Shown: piece by piece, positions 28,147 through 39,000 of the stretch | How positions within the stretch are numbered: the first letter of the stretch is position 1 | How the letters are laid out: the number at the start of each line of letters is the position of its first letter | DNA from: Flavobacteriia bacterium | GTDB lineage: Bacteria > Bacteroidota > Bacteroidia > Flavobacteriales > Flavobacteriaceae | Assembly: GCA_010031465.1 (NCBI GenBank) | Contig: RGZR01000003.1 | Coordinates: forward strand, 1 to 42,212 | DNA: 42,212 nt | Direction: 5' to 3' | Position numbers and translations under genes: made by a program | The notes under the pieces: model-generated | Database searches by the model: none | What the model was told of the DNA's origin: nothing | The model's input: only the letters and a program-made list of their open reading frames with translations

Positions 28147-28551
28147 ATTTAGATTTTTTTTCATACAAAGCACGGTTTTGAGCAAGAATTCAATTCCTAT
28201 TCTGCTTTTTAAAAAAGCATCTATGGATTATTGGGAGGAAATCTTAAGATTGAAAAGAAAGTACCCTTCATTTCTTCAGCAGAAGAAAGTGAATTTTATG
28301 TATACGGAGATGTTAAAGATTTAAAAACCATTACCCTTCAAAATGGAAAAAGGTAATCCTTGGAGTCCAAAATGAAGCGAATTTAAAAGTAATTGAAAAA
28401 ACAAATTAAAACTCATTTACAAACCCACAGTTTGTCTTTCTAACACCTGAATATTTATTTGAAAAACTTTATTTTTACATTTTTTAAACAAATGAAGTAA
28501 AACAATGCAACTCTACTTCTTTGGTCCTATTGAAGTGAAACAATCTTATTC
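28147..28551. other. 405-base gap between queG and the haloperoxidase gene
   Basis: No intact gene. The first ~65 bases are AT-rich and hold no recognisable coding sequence. The stretch 28213-28409 contains what looks like a broken C-terminal gene fragment, described separately. The last ~140 bases are AT-rich and probably contain the promoter of the haloperoxidase-like gene; near-matches such as TATTTTTA (28470-28477) are not good enough to call. Confidence 0.6.
28213..28409 (+). pseudogene. Probable C-terminal remnant of an ASPIC/UnbV (CRTAC1-like) protein
   Basis: A frame open from 28213 gives KSIYGLLGG...VPFISSAEESEFYVYGD and then VKDLKTITLQNGKR before a TAA at 28354. Restoring a single missing base there joins it to a second frame, VILGVQNEANLKVIEKTN, which ends at a TAA at 28407-28409. 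The combined string resembles the C-terminal ASPIC/UnbV domain, which typically reads S...LHFGLG....IDSL.I.WPNGK...L.NV..NQTL.I.E. There is no start codon or upstream part, so it is a relic. ASPIC/UnbV proteins are often found near vanadium-haloperoxidase-like genes in Bacteroidetes, which is the case here. The match is by eye and short. Confidence 0.42.
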
Positions 28552-29889
28552 ATGAAACCATTAACTTTAATTTTTTCAATAAGCATACTTTTTTTTACCC
28601 AGTGTTCTTTTGAGAAAAACACCGATTACCTCAATAAAGTAAAACATCCTGAATTGTTTCTAAGTGCAATGCAGAATCTTACTGATATTGTTGTATACGA
28701 TATTTTTTCACCACCTGTTGCATCACGAGTTTATCTTTATCCAACCCTAGCAGCCTACGAAATTATGGCACAAGCCTATCCAGATCAATATGCAACTTTA
28801 GTTGGCCAAGTAAAAGATTTACAAACCATTCCAGTACCTGATAATGATTACGTAAATCCACACCTATCTGCTCTTTTTGCATTTAATACAGTGGGTAAGA
28901 CATTGATCTTTTCAGAAAATAAGATGGAAACTTTTGAAGAGAATTTCCTAAACCAACTTGATGAATATGATGTACCACGTAGGGTAATTAGAGCTTCTAA
29001 AGAGCATGGTAATAGCGTAGCCAAAACAATATTAGAATGGGCCTCAAAGGATATGTATAATCAAACGCGTACATTCCCAAAATACACGATAAGAGAAGAA
29101 GATCAATTTTGGAAACCCACTCCACCTGACTATATGGATGGGATTGAACCCCATTGGAAAGAAATTAGAACAATGGTATTGGATTCTTCAAATCAATTTG
29201 AACCTAAACCACCATTACCCTTCGATTTAACCGATGGAAGCCCCTTTCAAAAACAATTGATGGAAGTTTTTGAAATTGGAAACAAATTGAATGAAGAACA
29301 GGTTGAAATTGCCAAGTTTTGGGATTGTAACCCCTATGTTACCCACCATAGAGGTCATGCCATGTTTGCTACCAAAAAAATTACTCCTGGCGGTCATTGG
29401 ATAGGGATTACTGCTATTACTACACGTCTTGCTGGCAGTTCGTTTGAAGATACAATTAACGCTTACGCGAATGTTACTATAGCTCTTTTTGATGCGTTTA
29501 TTAGCTGTTGGGATGAAAAATGGGATACCTTAATTGTTCGTCCTGAAACCTTAATTAATCAATACTACGATGAGGAATGGTTGCCATTATTACAAACTCC
29601 ACCTTTTCCAGAATACACAAGTGGTCATTCTGTAATTTCACGGGCAGCTGCAGTAATACTTACCGATCTGTATGGAGATAACTTTTCGTTTACAGATACT
29701 ACAGAAGTGGCCTATGGGCTTCCAGAGCGTAAATACACCTCTTTTTTACACGCTTCGGAAGAAGCTGCGATTTCTAGGTTGTATGGCGGCATTCATTATA
29801 GGATGGCCATTGAAGAAGGGGTTGCCCAAGGAGAGGTTGTGGGTAATTATGTGGTTGAAAAAATTCAAACCAAAAAACAAGAAAAGTAA
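28552..29889 (+). CDS. Vanadium-dependent haloperoxidase-like PAP2 superfamily lipoprotein
   Basis: A 445-residue exported protein; the signal peptide ends at FFTQC, so Cys18 is a likely lipid anchor. The C-terminal half has the PAP2/vanadium-haloperoxidase active-site pattern: FPEYTSGHSVISRAA with His359, and EEAAISRLYGGIHYRMA with Arg409 and His415, the latter being the position that ligands vanadate in true haloperoxidases or forms the phospho-intermediate in phosphatases. The N-terminal helical half resembles other Bacteroidetes proteins annotated as vanadium-dependent haloperoxidases. Whether it halogenates, acts as a phosphatase or neither cannot be told from sequence. It stands alone between two gene-poor gaps. 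Confidence 0.82.
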   Translation: MKPLTLIFSISILFFTQCSFEKNTDYLNKVKHPELFLSAMQNLTDIVVYDIFSPPVASRVYLYPTLAAYEIMAQAYPDQYATLVGQVKDLQTIPVPDNDYVNPHLSALFAFNTVGKTLIFSENKMETFEENFLNQLDEYDVPRRVIRASKEHGNSVAKTILEWASKDMYNQTRTFPKYTIREEDQFWKPTPPDYMDGIEPHWKEIRTMVLDSSNQFEPKPPLPFDLTDGSPFQKQLMEVFEIGNKLNEEQVEIAKFWDCNPYVTHHRGHAMFATKKITPGGHWIGITAITTRLAGSSFEDTINAYANVTIALFDAFISCWDEKWDTLIVRPETLINQYYDEEWLPLLQTPPFPEYTSGHSVISRAAAVILTDLYGDNFSFTDTTEVAYGLPERKYTSFLHASEEAAISRLYGGIHYRMAIEEGVAQGEVVGNYVVEKIQTKKQEK

Positions 29890-30219
29890 TTATTAATTGT
29901 AATCAAAAACAGGACATCGATGATAAAGCGAATTTCATCTGTATCGTTTTCTCCTAGCGTTACCCTAGTATTTGAAAAACAACACCTCTTTGCCGATAAG
30001 AAACCAGGAATTGACATGAGTATTATTAAAATGTTTATTGTAATGCCTCTAACAATTCCAATCTTTTCTGTGCAACAATTTGTGAACGATCTAATTGGAA
30101 CTAAACCCTTCAATTTCATTCGAATGTTGGGTCAATTTCTTTTTCTTGACGGACTTTTTTCCTTGGGTGTTAGTCAACCTATTTCCAAGTAGTTCCTTAC
30201 CTTAGACAATAATTTATAT
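29890..30219. other. 330-base gap with an unassigned small ORF
   Basis: Between the haloperoxidase-like gene and maeB. An ORF of 90 codons with an ATG start runs 29920-30192 on the plus strand and encodes a hydrophobic peptide (MSIIKMFIVMPLTIPIF and FNFIRMLGQFLFLDGLFSLGV) that I do not recognise. The opposite strand is also open for 84 codons over 29865-30119. No family motif, signal peptide or ribosome-binding context supports either, and neither is called as a gene. A weak TACCTTAG at 30198-30205 could be the maeB -7 element. Confidence 0.35.
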
Positions 30220-32490
30220 ATGGCAAACGAACAACAAAGACGCGCTGCTTTAGTCTATCACGCTAAACCTAAACCAGGAAAAACAGAGGTCGTTCCTACT
30301 AAAAATTATGAAACACAACGGGATTTGGCTTTGGCCTACTCTCCAGGAGTGGCTATTCCTTGTTTAGAAATTGAAAAAAATAATGCTGACGTTTATAAGT
30401 ATACCAACAAAGGAAACTTGGTTGCTGTTATTTCAAATGGAACCGCAGTGCTTGGATTGGGTGATATAGGACCGGATGCGGCAAAACCCGTAATGGAAGG
30501 TAAAGCCTTGCTCTTTAAGATTTTTGCTGATATTGATGTTTTTGATATTGAAGTTGATGCCAAAGACCCAGACAAATTCATTGAAGCTGTAAAAGCCATT
30601 GCACCCACTTTTGGAGGGATCAATTTGGAAGATATAAAATCACCTGAAGCTTTTGAAATTGAGCGTCGTTTAAAAGAAGAACTCAATATTCCGGTAATGC
30701 ACGATGATCAGCACGGTACAGCCATCATTTCTGCAGCGGCATTACTTAATGCTTTAGAACTGGCAAATAAAAAAATTGAAAAAGTAAAAATAGTCGTCTC
30801 TGGAGCCGGTGCTGCAGCAATTTCTTGTTCAAAATTATATTGCGCATTAGGAGTTAAGCACGATAACATCATAATGCTCGACAGCAAAGGAGTAATTCGA
30901 AAGGATCGAGACGCATTAAGTTCTGAAAAAATTGAATTTGCAACAGATAAAAAATGCTACACCCTAGAAGAGGCCATGCAAGGAGCAGACGTATTTATCG
31001 GTTTATCAACATCAAATATTCTTTCGCCGGAAATGCTTTTAACCATGGCACCAAATCCAATAGTTTTCGCCATGGCCAACCCTGATCCTGAAATAGGATA
31101 TGATTTGGCGTGCAAAACTCGTAAAGATATCATTATGGCTACTGGAAGGTCTGATCATCCTAATCAGGTTAACAATGTTCTTGGTTTTCCTTTTATTTTT
31201 AGAGGAGCACTTGACGTTCGCGCTACTGCGATAAATGAAGCAATGAAAATGGCTGCAGTAAAAGCCCTTGCTTTATTAGCAAAAGACCCCGTGCCAGAAC
31301 AGGTGAATATTGCCTATGATGAAATGCGATTAAGTTTTGGAAAAAACTACATTATACCCAAACCTTTTGATCCAAGATTAATAACTACCATCCCTCCGGC
31401 AGTAGCAAAAGCGGCTATGGATTCTGGAGTTGCCACAGTTATTATTGAAGACTGGGATCGGTATGTAGAAATTTTAGAAAATAGACTCGGTAACAGTCAA
31501 AAAATGGTGCGTATTTTACACGATCGAGCAAAAGCCGCCCCTAAGCGACTGGTTTTTGCAGAAGCAGACCACCTTGATGTTTTGAAGGCCGCCCAAATTG
31601 TTTATGAAGAGGGAATTGCCATACCAATTTTATTAGGAAATAGGGAAACAATTGAATCGCTTTGCACTTCCCTTGATTTTGACGTCCCATTAGAAATTAT
31701 TGATCCAAAAGAATCGGCGTATGAAGAGAAGCGTAAAGTTTATGCAGAGCTTTTTTGGAAAGATCAAAACCGAAAGGGATATACGTTTTATGATGCAGAA
31801 CGATTAATGCGAGAACGAAATTACTATGCCTCCATGATGATTAAAAACAAGGATGCAGATGCTATGATTTCGGGATACTCAAGAAACTACAGGGCTGTAG
31901 TGAAACCCATTTTAGAAACGATTGAAAGGGCTAAAGGGGTGAACCGGGTTGCTGCAGCAAATTTAATGCTCACAAAAACAGGTCCTTTATTTTTATCGGA
32001 TACTACAATTAATGTAGATCCCAATGCATCAGAGCTAGCCAAAATAGCTCAAATGACGGGTCAACTTTCAAAGCTTTTTGGTTTTGAACCCGTTATTGCT
32101 ATTTTGTCTTTTTCAAACTTTGGATCTTCAAAATTTCCACAAGCTAAAAAAGTTACTGAAGCGGTAAGCCTATTACACCGAAGCAATCCGGAACTTATTG
32201 TTGATGGTCCAATTCAGTCTGACTTTGCGCTAAATAAGGAAATGTTGCATAAGGGCTTTCCCTTTTCAAGTTTGAGTAATAAAAAAGTGAATATACTTGT
32301 TTTTCCCAACTTAGACGCAGCAAACATCACCTACAAATTAATGAAAGAATTAAAAGAGGCCCTATCTATCGGACCAATTTTAATGGGGTTAAGCGAACCC
32401 ATTCACGTACTTCAGCTCGGTGCATCTGTTGAAGAAATTGTAAATATGTCGGCCATTGCCGTTATTGATGCGCAGTCTAAAAACAAATAA
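30220..32490 (+). CDS. maeB: NADP-dependent malic enzyme with phosphotransacetylase-like domain
   Basis: Cytoplasmic enzyme that oxidatively decarboxylates malate to pyruvate, 756 residues, the length of MaeB-type fusions. Residues 1 to about 420 are the malic enzyme: YETQRDLALAYSPGVA and SNGTAVLGLGDIGP near the N-terminus, MHDDQHGTAII at the metal site, and VVSGAGAAAISCSKL as the dinucleotide-binding loop. Residues ~435-756 resemble phosphate acetyltransferase, for example the ADGMISGYSRNYRA-like DADAMISGYSRN and the ANLMLTKTGPLFLSDTTINVDP region; in characterised MaeB proteins this part is regulatory (binds acetyl-CoA) and has no transferase activity. ruvA starts three bases after its stop. 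Confidence 0.95.
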   Translation: MANEQQRRAALVYHAKPKPGKTEVVPTKNYETQRDLALAYSPGVAIPCLEIEKNNADVYKYTNKGNLVAVISNGTAVLGLGDIGPDAAKPVMEGKALLFKIFADIDVFDIEVDAKDPDKFIEAVKAIAPTFGGINLEDIKSPEAFEIERRLKEELNIPVMHDDQHGTAIISAAALLNALELANKKIEKVKIVVSGAGAAAISCSKLYCALGVKHDNIIMLDSKGVIRKDRDALSSEKIEFATDKKCYTLEEAMQGADVFIGLSTSNILSPEMLLTMAPNPIVFAMANPDPEIGYDLACKTRKDIIMATGRSDHPNQVNNVLGFPFIFRGALDVRATAINEAMKMAAVKALALLAKDPVPEQVNIAYDEMRLSFGKNYIIPKPFDPRLITTIPPAVAKAAMDSGVATVIIEDWDRYVEILENRLGNSQKMVRILHDRAKAAPKRLVFAEADHLDVLKAAQIVYEEGIAIPILLGNRETIESLCTSLDFDVPLEIIDPKESAYEEKRKVYAELFWKDQNRKGYTFYDAERLMRERNYYASMMIKNKDADAMISGYSRNYRAVVKPILETIERAKGVNRVAAANLMLTKTGPLFLSDTTINVDPNASELAKIAQMTGQLSKLFGFEPVIAILSFSNFGSSKFPQAKKVTEAVSLLHRSNPELIVDGPIQSDFALNKEMLHKGFPFSSLSNKKVNILVFPNLDAANITYKLMKELKEALSIGPILMGLSEPIHVLQLGASVEEIVNMSAIAVIDAQSKNK

Positions 32491-32493
32491 ACC

Positions 32494-33075
32494 ATGATAA
32501 CTCAGTTAATAGGACGAATGGTAGAAAAAACACCAACACAAGTGGTCATTGATTGCCATGGAGTTGGGTATGCCGTTCATATTTCATTACACACCTATTC
32601 CCAAATAGGAACAGAAGAAAATGTAAAACTGTTTACTCATTTGCAAATTCGTGAGGATGCCCATACGCTTTATGGTTTTTTTACTCCCATGGAACGCTCC
32701 GTATTTCAGTTGCTTATTTCTGTTTCAGGTATTGGAGCGAATACAGCCCGAATGATGTTATCATCCCTAGAACCCCAACAAATACAAAGGGCTATCGTTT
32801 CAGAAGATTTAGCAACCATAAAATCGGTCAAGGGCATCGGTCTTAAAACTGCTCAACGTGTGTTGATCGAATTAAAAGACAAAATGATGCATCTTTTTGA
32901 TGGTGAAGAAATTCAATCCTTTACAAACAATACAATCAAAGAAGAAGCGTTATCAGCATTAGAGGTTCTTGGTTATTCAAGAAAACAATCTGAGAGAGTA
33001 ATTGATAACGCCATTCAAAGTAGTCCAGAAAGCTCCATAGAAGAGTTGATCAAGGTAGCTTTGAATAAATTGTAA
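32494..33075 (+). CDS. ruvA: Holliday junction branch migration protein RuvA
   Basis: A 193-residue DNA-binding protein that tetramerises on Holliday junctions and loads RuvB. Domain I is an OB fold (MITQLIGRMVEKTPTQVVID and GYAVHISLHTYS); domain II has two helix-hairpin-helix motifs (LLISVSGIGANTARMML around residue 72-88 and IKSVKGIGLKTAQRVLIELK around 110-130); domain III is the flexible RuvB-binding part (EEALSALEVLGYSRKQSERVI). Three bases after maeB and six bases before the sprA reading frame, so probably part of a maeB-ruvA-sprA unit. Confidence 0.96.
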   Translation: MITQLIGRMVEKTPTQVVIDCHGVGYAVHISLHTYSQIGTEENVKLFTHLQIREDAHTLYGFFTPMERSVFQLLISVSGIGANTARMMLSSLEPQQIQRAIVSEDLATIKSVKGIGLKTAQRVLIELKDKMMHLFDGEEIQSFTNNTIKEEALSALEVLGYSRKQSERVIDNAIQSSPESSIEELIKVALNKL

Positions 33076-33081
33076 AATCTT

Positions 33082-36000
33082 TTGATTGAGAAAGAAATAC
33101 AGGTAAACCATTTCCTGCCCCAAAATATGCTGCTCACCCTATTATTAGGGCTACTTTTTTGCGGAGGTATTTGGGCACAAGACGAGGCAGATTTGGGAGC
33201 CATAGCCCCACCGGTTCCCTCTGACCTGACTGCGCGCTATACCTACGACGCTTCTACAAACCGATATATTTTAAGTCAAGAAATAGGAGGCTACCCCATA
33301 AACGTTCCTTTGGTTCTCACAGTAAAGGAATACGAGGCTTGGGTACTCAAGGAGCAAATGGAAACCTATTTTCAAGAAAAAGTACAAGCCTTGAGCGGTA
33401 GAGGTTCTAACATTGAAGACACCCAAAAAAATCTTTTGCCTGAACTCTATGTTAACAATAAATTTTTTGAATCAATTTTTGGGAGTAATACAATAGATAT
33501 TTCTCCTCAAGGGCTTATAGAAATCGATTTGGGGTATCGTTATCAAAAAAATGAAAATCCCATTGCCTCTGTGATCAATTTACGTTCCCCTGGCTTTGAT
33601 TTTGATCAGCGTATCAGCTTAAGTTTATTAGGAAATATAGGAGAACGCCTACAGATAACTGCAAATTACGATACCGAATCTACATTTGATTTTCAAAATT
33701 TAATTAAAATACAATTTAATCCTCCCCAAGCTAGTGAGCTTGGACAGGCACTTCCTAGCCGTTTAGGCTCTGGTGTTAACACGATACAACAAGGAGCACA
33801 ACAGATCCAAAACAAACTAAACCAAGGACTTCAACAAGCCGATGACAACAAAGGATTTGTGAACCAAGCTCAAAACGGGCTGACAGCAGCCAAGGCTAAA
33901 ATTGAGGGTTTAAAACAAAACCTTATCCAATTGCCCAAAAATACTCCTCAAATAGGGAATCGAGTATCCAACTTTCTAAACGGAAAGGTGACTCAAGATG
34001 CCATTATTCAAAATATTGATATCGGGAATATTAGTTTGCCAATAAACAGCAATTTAATACAAGGAGCACAAAGTTTATTTGGGGTAAGAGCAGACTTAAA
34101 ATTTGGTAATACAACCTTGTCTGGAGTTTTTTCAGAACAACGCTCTCAATCACAAAACATTACAACTCAAGGCGGAGGAAGGTTACAAGAGTTTAATTTA
34201 TTTGCACTTGATTATGAAGAAGACAGGCATTACTTTATAAGCCAATATTTTAGAGATAATTATGACGCTTCCCTAGCTACCTATCCCTACATAAATTCCC
34301 CTGTTCAAATTACACGAATTGAAGTTTGGGTGACCAATAGAGGATACCAAACGCAAAACGTACGAAATATCATTGCCCTTCAAGATTTGGGTGAAGCAAA
34401 TCCTGAAAACACCACTTTAGATGAGCGGATTTCTTCATTTATGGTCGGAGAACCTCTAAATACACCACCGAGTAACCATGTAAATCGGCTAGATCCAGAA
34501 GAGATTGGCTATGGTGGTATACTCAACTCAAATGTTCGCGATATTGCCACTGTAAGTCAGGGTTTTACAGGCGTTCAAGTAAATGAAGGGTTTGATTATG
34601 CCCTATTGGAAAGTGCTCGAAAATTAAACCCACAAGAATACAATTTTCATCCTCAGCTCGGATACATTTCTTTAAACCAAAGATTGAGTAATGATGAAGT
34701 TCTAGGGGTGGCCTTTCAATACACTTATTTAGGTAAAGTTTATCAAGTAGGAGAATTTGCTAATGGCGATGTGCCAGGAACTTCATTACTGCAAAATGGA
34801 AATAACCAAATCAATAGAACTCAAACGGTTCAATCCAATAACCTAATCGTAAAAATGCTTAAAAGCAGTCTTGCTGACGTAAGGCAACCCGTTTGGGACT
34901 TAATGATGAAAAACATTTACAATACTGGCGCATTTCAACTTTCTGAAGACGATTTTCGATTAAGCGTGCTGTATACAGACCCCTCTCCAATCAACTACCT
35001 AACCCCGGTAGACAGTTCCATATGGCCAGAAGACTTAGATCAAGAAGTGTTGCTTAATACTCTTGATTTAGATCGCTTAAATGCCTATCAAGATCTTGTA
35101 CCCCAAGGTGATGGGTTCTTTGATTTTATTCCCGGAATTACCGTTGACCCTCTTTACGGAAGAATTATTTTCCCTAAAGTTGAGCCTTTTGGAGAATTTT
35201 TATTCACACTCTTAGATAATCCAAACTCAGCAAAAGAAATCTATCAGAACGAAAGCTCATACAATAAAAACCAAAAACGATATGTGTTTAGGGAAATGTA
35301 TAGTTTAACCAAAGCAGCTGCACTTGAATTTAGTGAAAAGAATAAATTTCAACTTAAAGGAAGGTATAAATCAGAAGGTGATGATGGAATTAACATTGGT
35401 GCTTTTAATGTGCCTCGTGGATCTGTTCGTGTAACGGCGGGCGGAAGAGTGCTTCAAGAGGGACTTGACTATACCGTAAATTATGAGATTGGAAGAGTTA
35501 AAATTTTGGATGATGGTTTAAAAGCATCAAACATTCCCATTGACATTTCCGTAGAAAATAATTCTTTTTTTAACCAACAAAACAAGCGCTTTTCAGGAAT
35601 AAATGTAAACCATCGTTTTTCAGAAAAACTCAATTTGGGGGGAACGTTTATTAATCTGAGTGAAAATCCGTTAACCCAAAAAGCAAACTACGGAACTGAG
35701 CCTGTAAACAATACAATGGTAGGGGTAAATACCAATTTTTCTACTGAATTACCAATCCTAACCCGATTGGTGAATTTATGGCCTACTATAAAAACAAACA
35801 CGCCATCAATGATTTCTTTTCGGGGCGAAGTTGCCAATCTAGCGGCCAATAACCCGAGAAACACCGAAATTAATGGAGAAACCAATGTATATATTGATGA
35901 TTTTGAAGGCGCACAAACCAACATTGATATTAAAGGGTTTACGGCATGGAATTTATCAAGTGTTCCTGTGGAAGGGGTTCGTAATGCTACCATAGAGGGC

Positions 36001-39000
36001 ATTGAAAGTGGCTATGGAAGAGCAAAATTAGCCTGGTATTCAATTGATCAAGTATTTTATTCTCGATCCATTTCTGGAATTAATAACAAGGATATTTCAC
36101 TCAATGAAACCCGAAGGGTAGATATTAATGAATTGTTTCCAGAACAAGATTTGGTTCCCGGTATGTTACGCACACTTTCAACCTTTGACCTAGCCTATTA
36201 TCCAAAAGAAAAAGGACCTTATAATAATTCACCAAACGGACAATTTGATAGTGATACTAAAAATAACTGGGCCGGAATTACACGATCTTTAAACGCCACT
36301 AACTTTGAGCAATCCAATGTGGAATTCATTGAGTTTTGGTTATTAGACACCTTTTCGGATAAGGATTCACCTCTAGACGAACTTGGGGAATTGGTTTTTC
36401 ATTTAGGAAACATCTCAGAAGATATATTACGCGACGGCCGAAAGCAATTTGAAAATGGGTTACCCGGGAGACAGACGATTACACCAATCTATAAAACGCC
36501 ATGGGGTAAAGTTCCTGCCAATCAATCGCTAGTATATGCTTTTAATACGGAAGAAGCAGATCGGGCCTTACAAGATGTAGGGTTAGACGGCTTAAAAGAT
36601 GAAGAAGAGCGCGCCATTTTTACCAATGGACCTGAAGAAGATCCGGCAGGAGATAATTATCGCTATTTTTTGCAAGCCGAGGGGTCAATTTTAGATCGAT
36701 ATAAAAATTACAATGGATTAGAAAATAACACCCCCTTTTCGTTTAGCGATACGGATCGCGGAAACACCACAGAGCCGGATACCGAGGACATCAACAGAGA
36801 CCAAAGTATGAATACCATTGACAGTTATTTTGAGTTTCGTGTGCCCATTCAAAAAAACATGACCGTAGGTAATCACCCTTTTGTAACAGACGTACGAGAA
36901 AATGTTCAAGTGAATGCCCCAAACGGAGATCAATATACTACCCGATGGATTCAATTTAAAATCCCTATTCAAAAAAACTATTACGAAAACACATCCTTTG
37001 CATCTTATTTTAAGGCCATCAATCAGATTGAAGATTTGCGTTCTATTCGATTTATAAGGATGCTACTTCAAGGTTTTGATCAGGAAGTGGTTTTTCGATT
37101 TGGCACACTTGACCTTGTCCGGGGAGATTGGCGCCGGTACAACAAACCCCTGAACGAAGACCAATTGGTACATCAAAATACCACTGTAGATATCAGCACG
37201 GTCAATATTTTAGAAAACGAAAATAGAGTCCCCGTTAATTATGTTTTACCCCCAGCAATTCAAAGGGAATTGATAAATAATAACAATACTATAATTCGAC
37301 AAAACGAACAATCTTTGTCTTTTCGCGTATGTGATTTACAACCTCAAGACTCTAGGGGGATATATAAAGTAACTGACCTTGACATGCGTCAGTATACCAA
37401 CCTAAGAATGTTTTTACATGCCGAATCGCTACCCGGTCAACCTCCGCTTCCGGGTGACGGGTCAAATGAAGAGTTAGACCGTAGAGCGGTGGCTTTTATT
37501 CGCCTAGGAACGGACTATCAAGACAATTATTACCAGATCGAAATTCCACTTAAACCAACAGAATATGTTGAAAATAACGCCAATCGATTGACTGCAGAGG
37601 AGGTTTGGATTCCCGAGGCAAATGAATTAATTGTTTCGGTTGAATTTTTGTCCAAGCTCAAGGCGAGTGCGCTACAACGACTTGGATTGGGCAAAACGCT
37701 TTACTATGATAGTGAAATGAATCCGATAAATGAGTTTACCCCAATCAGCAGTTTGCCCGGTGAAAAAAAATACAAATTCGCTATACGAGGAAATCCTTCC
37801 TTAGGAAGTATAAAAACCCTAATGATTGGAATAAAAAATCCATCAACTCAACTGGGTGATGCACTATGTGGGGAAGTTTGGTTTAATGAATTAAGGCTCT
37901 CTGGAATTGATGCTCAGGGAGGATGGGCTGCAATCGGGGCATTGGACGCCAATCTAGCTGACTTCGCAAATGTTTCAGCTAATGGACGCTATTCTTCAGT
38001 GGGTTTTGGGAGTATTGACCAAACGCCTAATCAACGAACCCGAGAGGAAATAATTCATTACGATGTTATTTCAAACATTAATATAGGCCAACTTGCACCC
38101 GCCCAATGGGGCCTGCAAATCCCATTGAGTTTTGCTAGGGGTGAAACCTTGATCACTCCCGAATTTGATCCTTTTTATCAAGATCTCAAATTAAAAGATC
38201 GATTGCAAACAGCTACGCGTTCAACACAAAAAGATTCTATCAGAAATCAGTCTATAGATTATACACTTCGAAAAAGTATAAGTTTAATTGGCGTTCGGAA
38301 AAACAATACTGGGGGAGGAGAAAGACGATTTTACAGTCCAGAAAATTTTGATTTGTCTTATGCCTATAATGAGTATGAACACAGTGACTATGAACTGGAA
38401 AAACAACAAGAAGTCCAAATGTTACTCGCGGCAAACTATGGGTATTCTTTTCAAGGTAAACCCTTAGAACCCTTAAAAAAAGTAAGCTATTTCAATCGAA
38501 AAAAATATTGGCAATGGCTTCAACAACTCAATTTTAATCCTTTACCCGCTTCCCTTGAAGCTTCAGCCCAGGTAAATCGATTGTTAAATAATCAAAAATT
38601 TAGACAGGTTTATTTGGAAGGGGTTGATGTTTCACTTCAACGCAAACTGCCAAATCTGCAGCAACTTAATTTTCTATTTGATTATAATTATGCGATTAGT
38701 CATAATTTAACACGATCTCTTCGATTTAATTTCAATGCGGCAACGAGCAGTATCATTCGTCAAGAACAAGATGTAAACAATCCTTTTTTAGACCCCGTAA
38801 ATTCCGATGATCGTGCTGCGCTTTGGCAAGGGTTACTTAATACCGGTGAACCCAACACCCATTTTCAATCCCTATCTTTAAATTACAAATTACCTTTTCA
38901 ATACATTCCAATATTAAGTTTTATCGATGCTACCTACAACTACACCGGTAATTTTAATTGGATTAGAGGCTCAGAGGCATTATCTCAAGTGGTTAGTGAA

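Noticed and set aside
29865-30119. Minus-strand ORF of 84 codons overlapping the end of the haloperoxidase-like gene
   Set aside because: No recognisable motif, no partner gene on that strand and convergent overlap with a well-supported gene.
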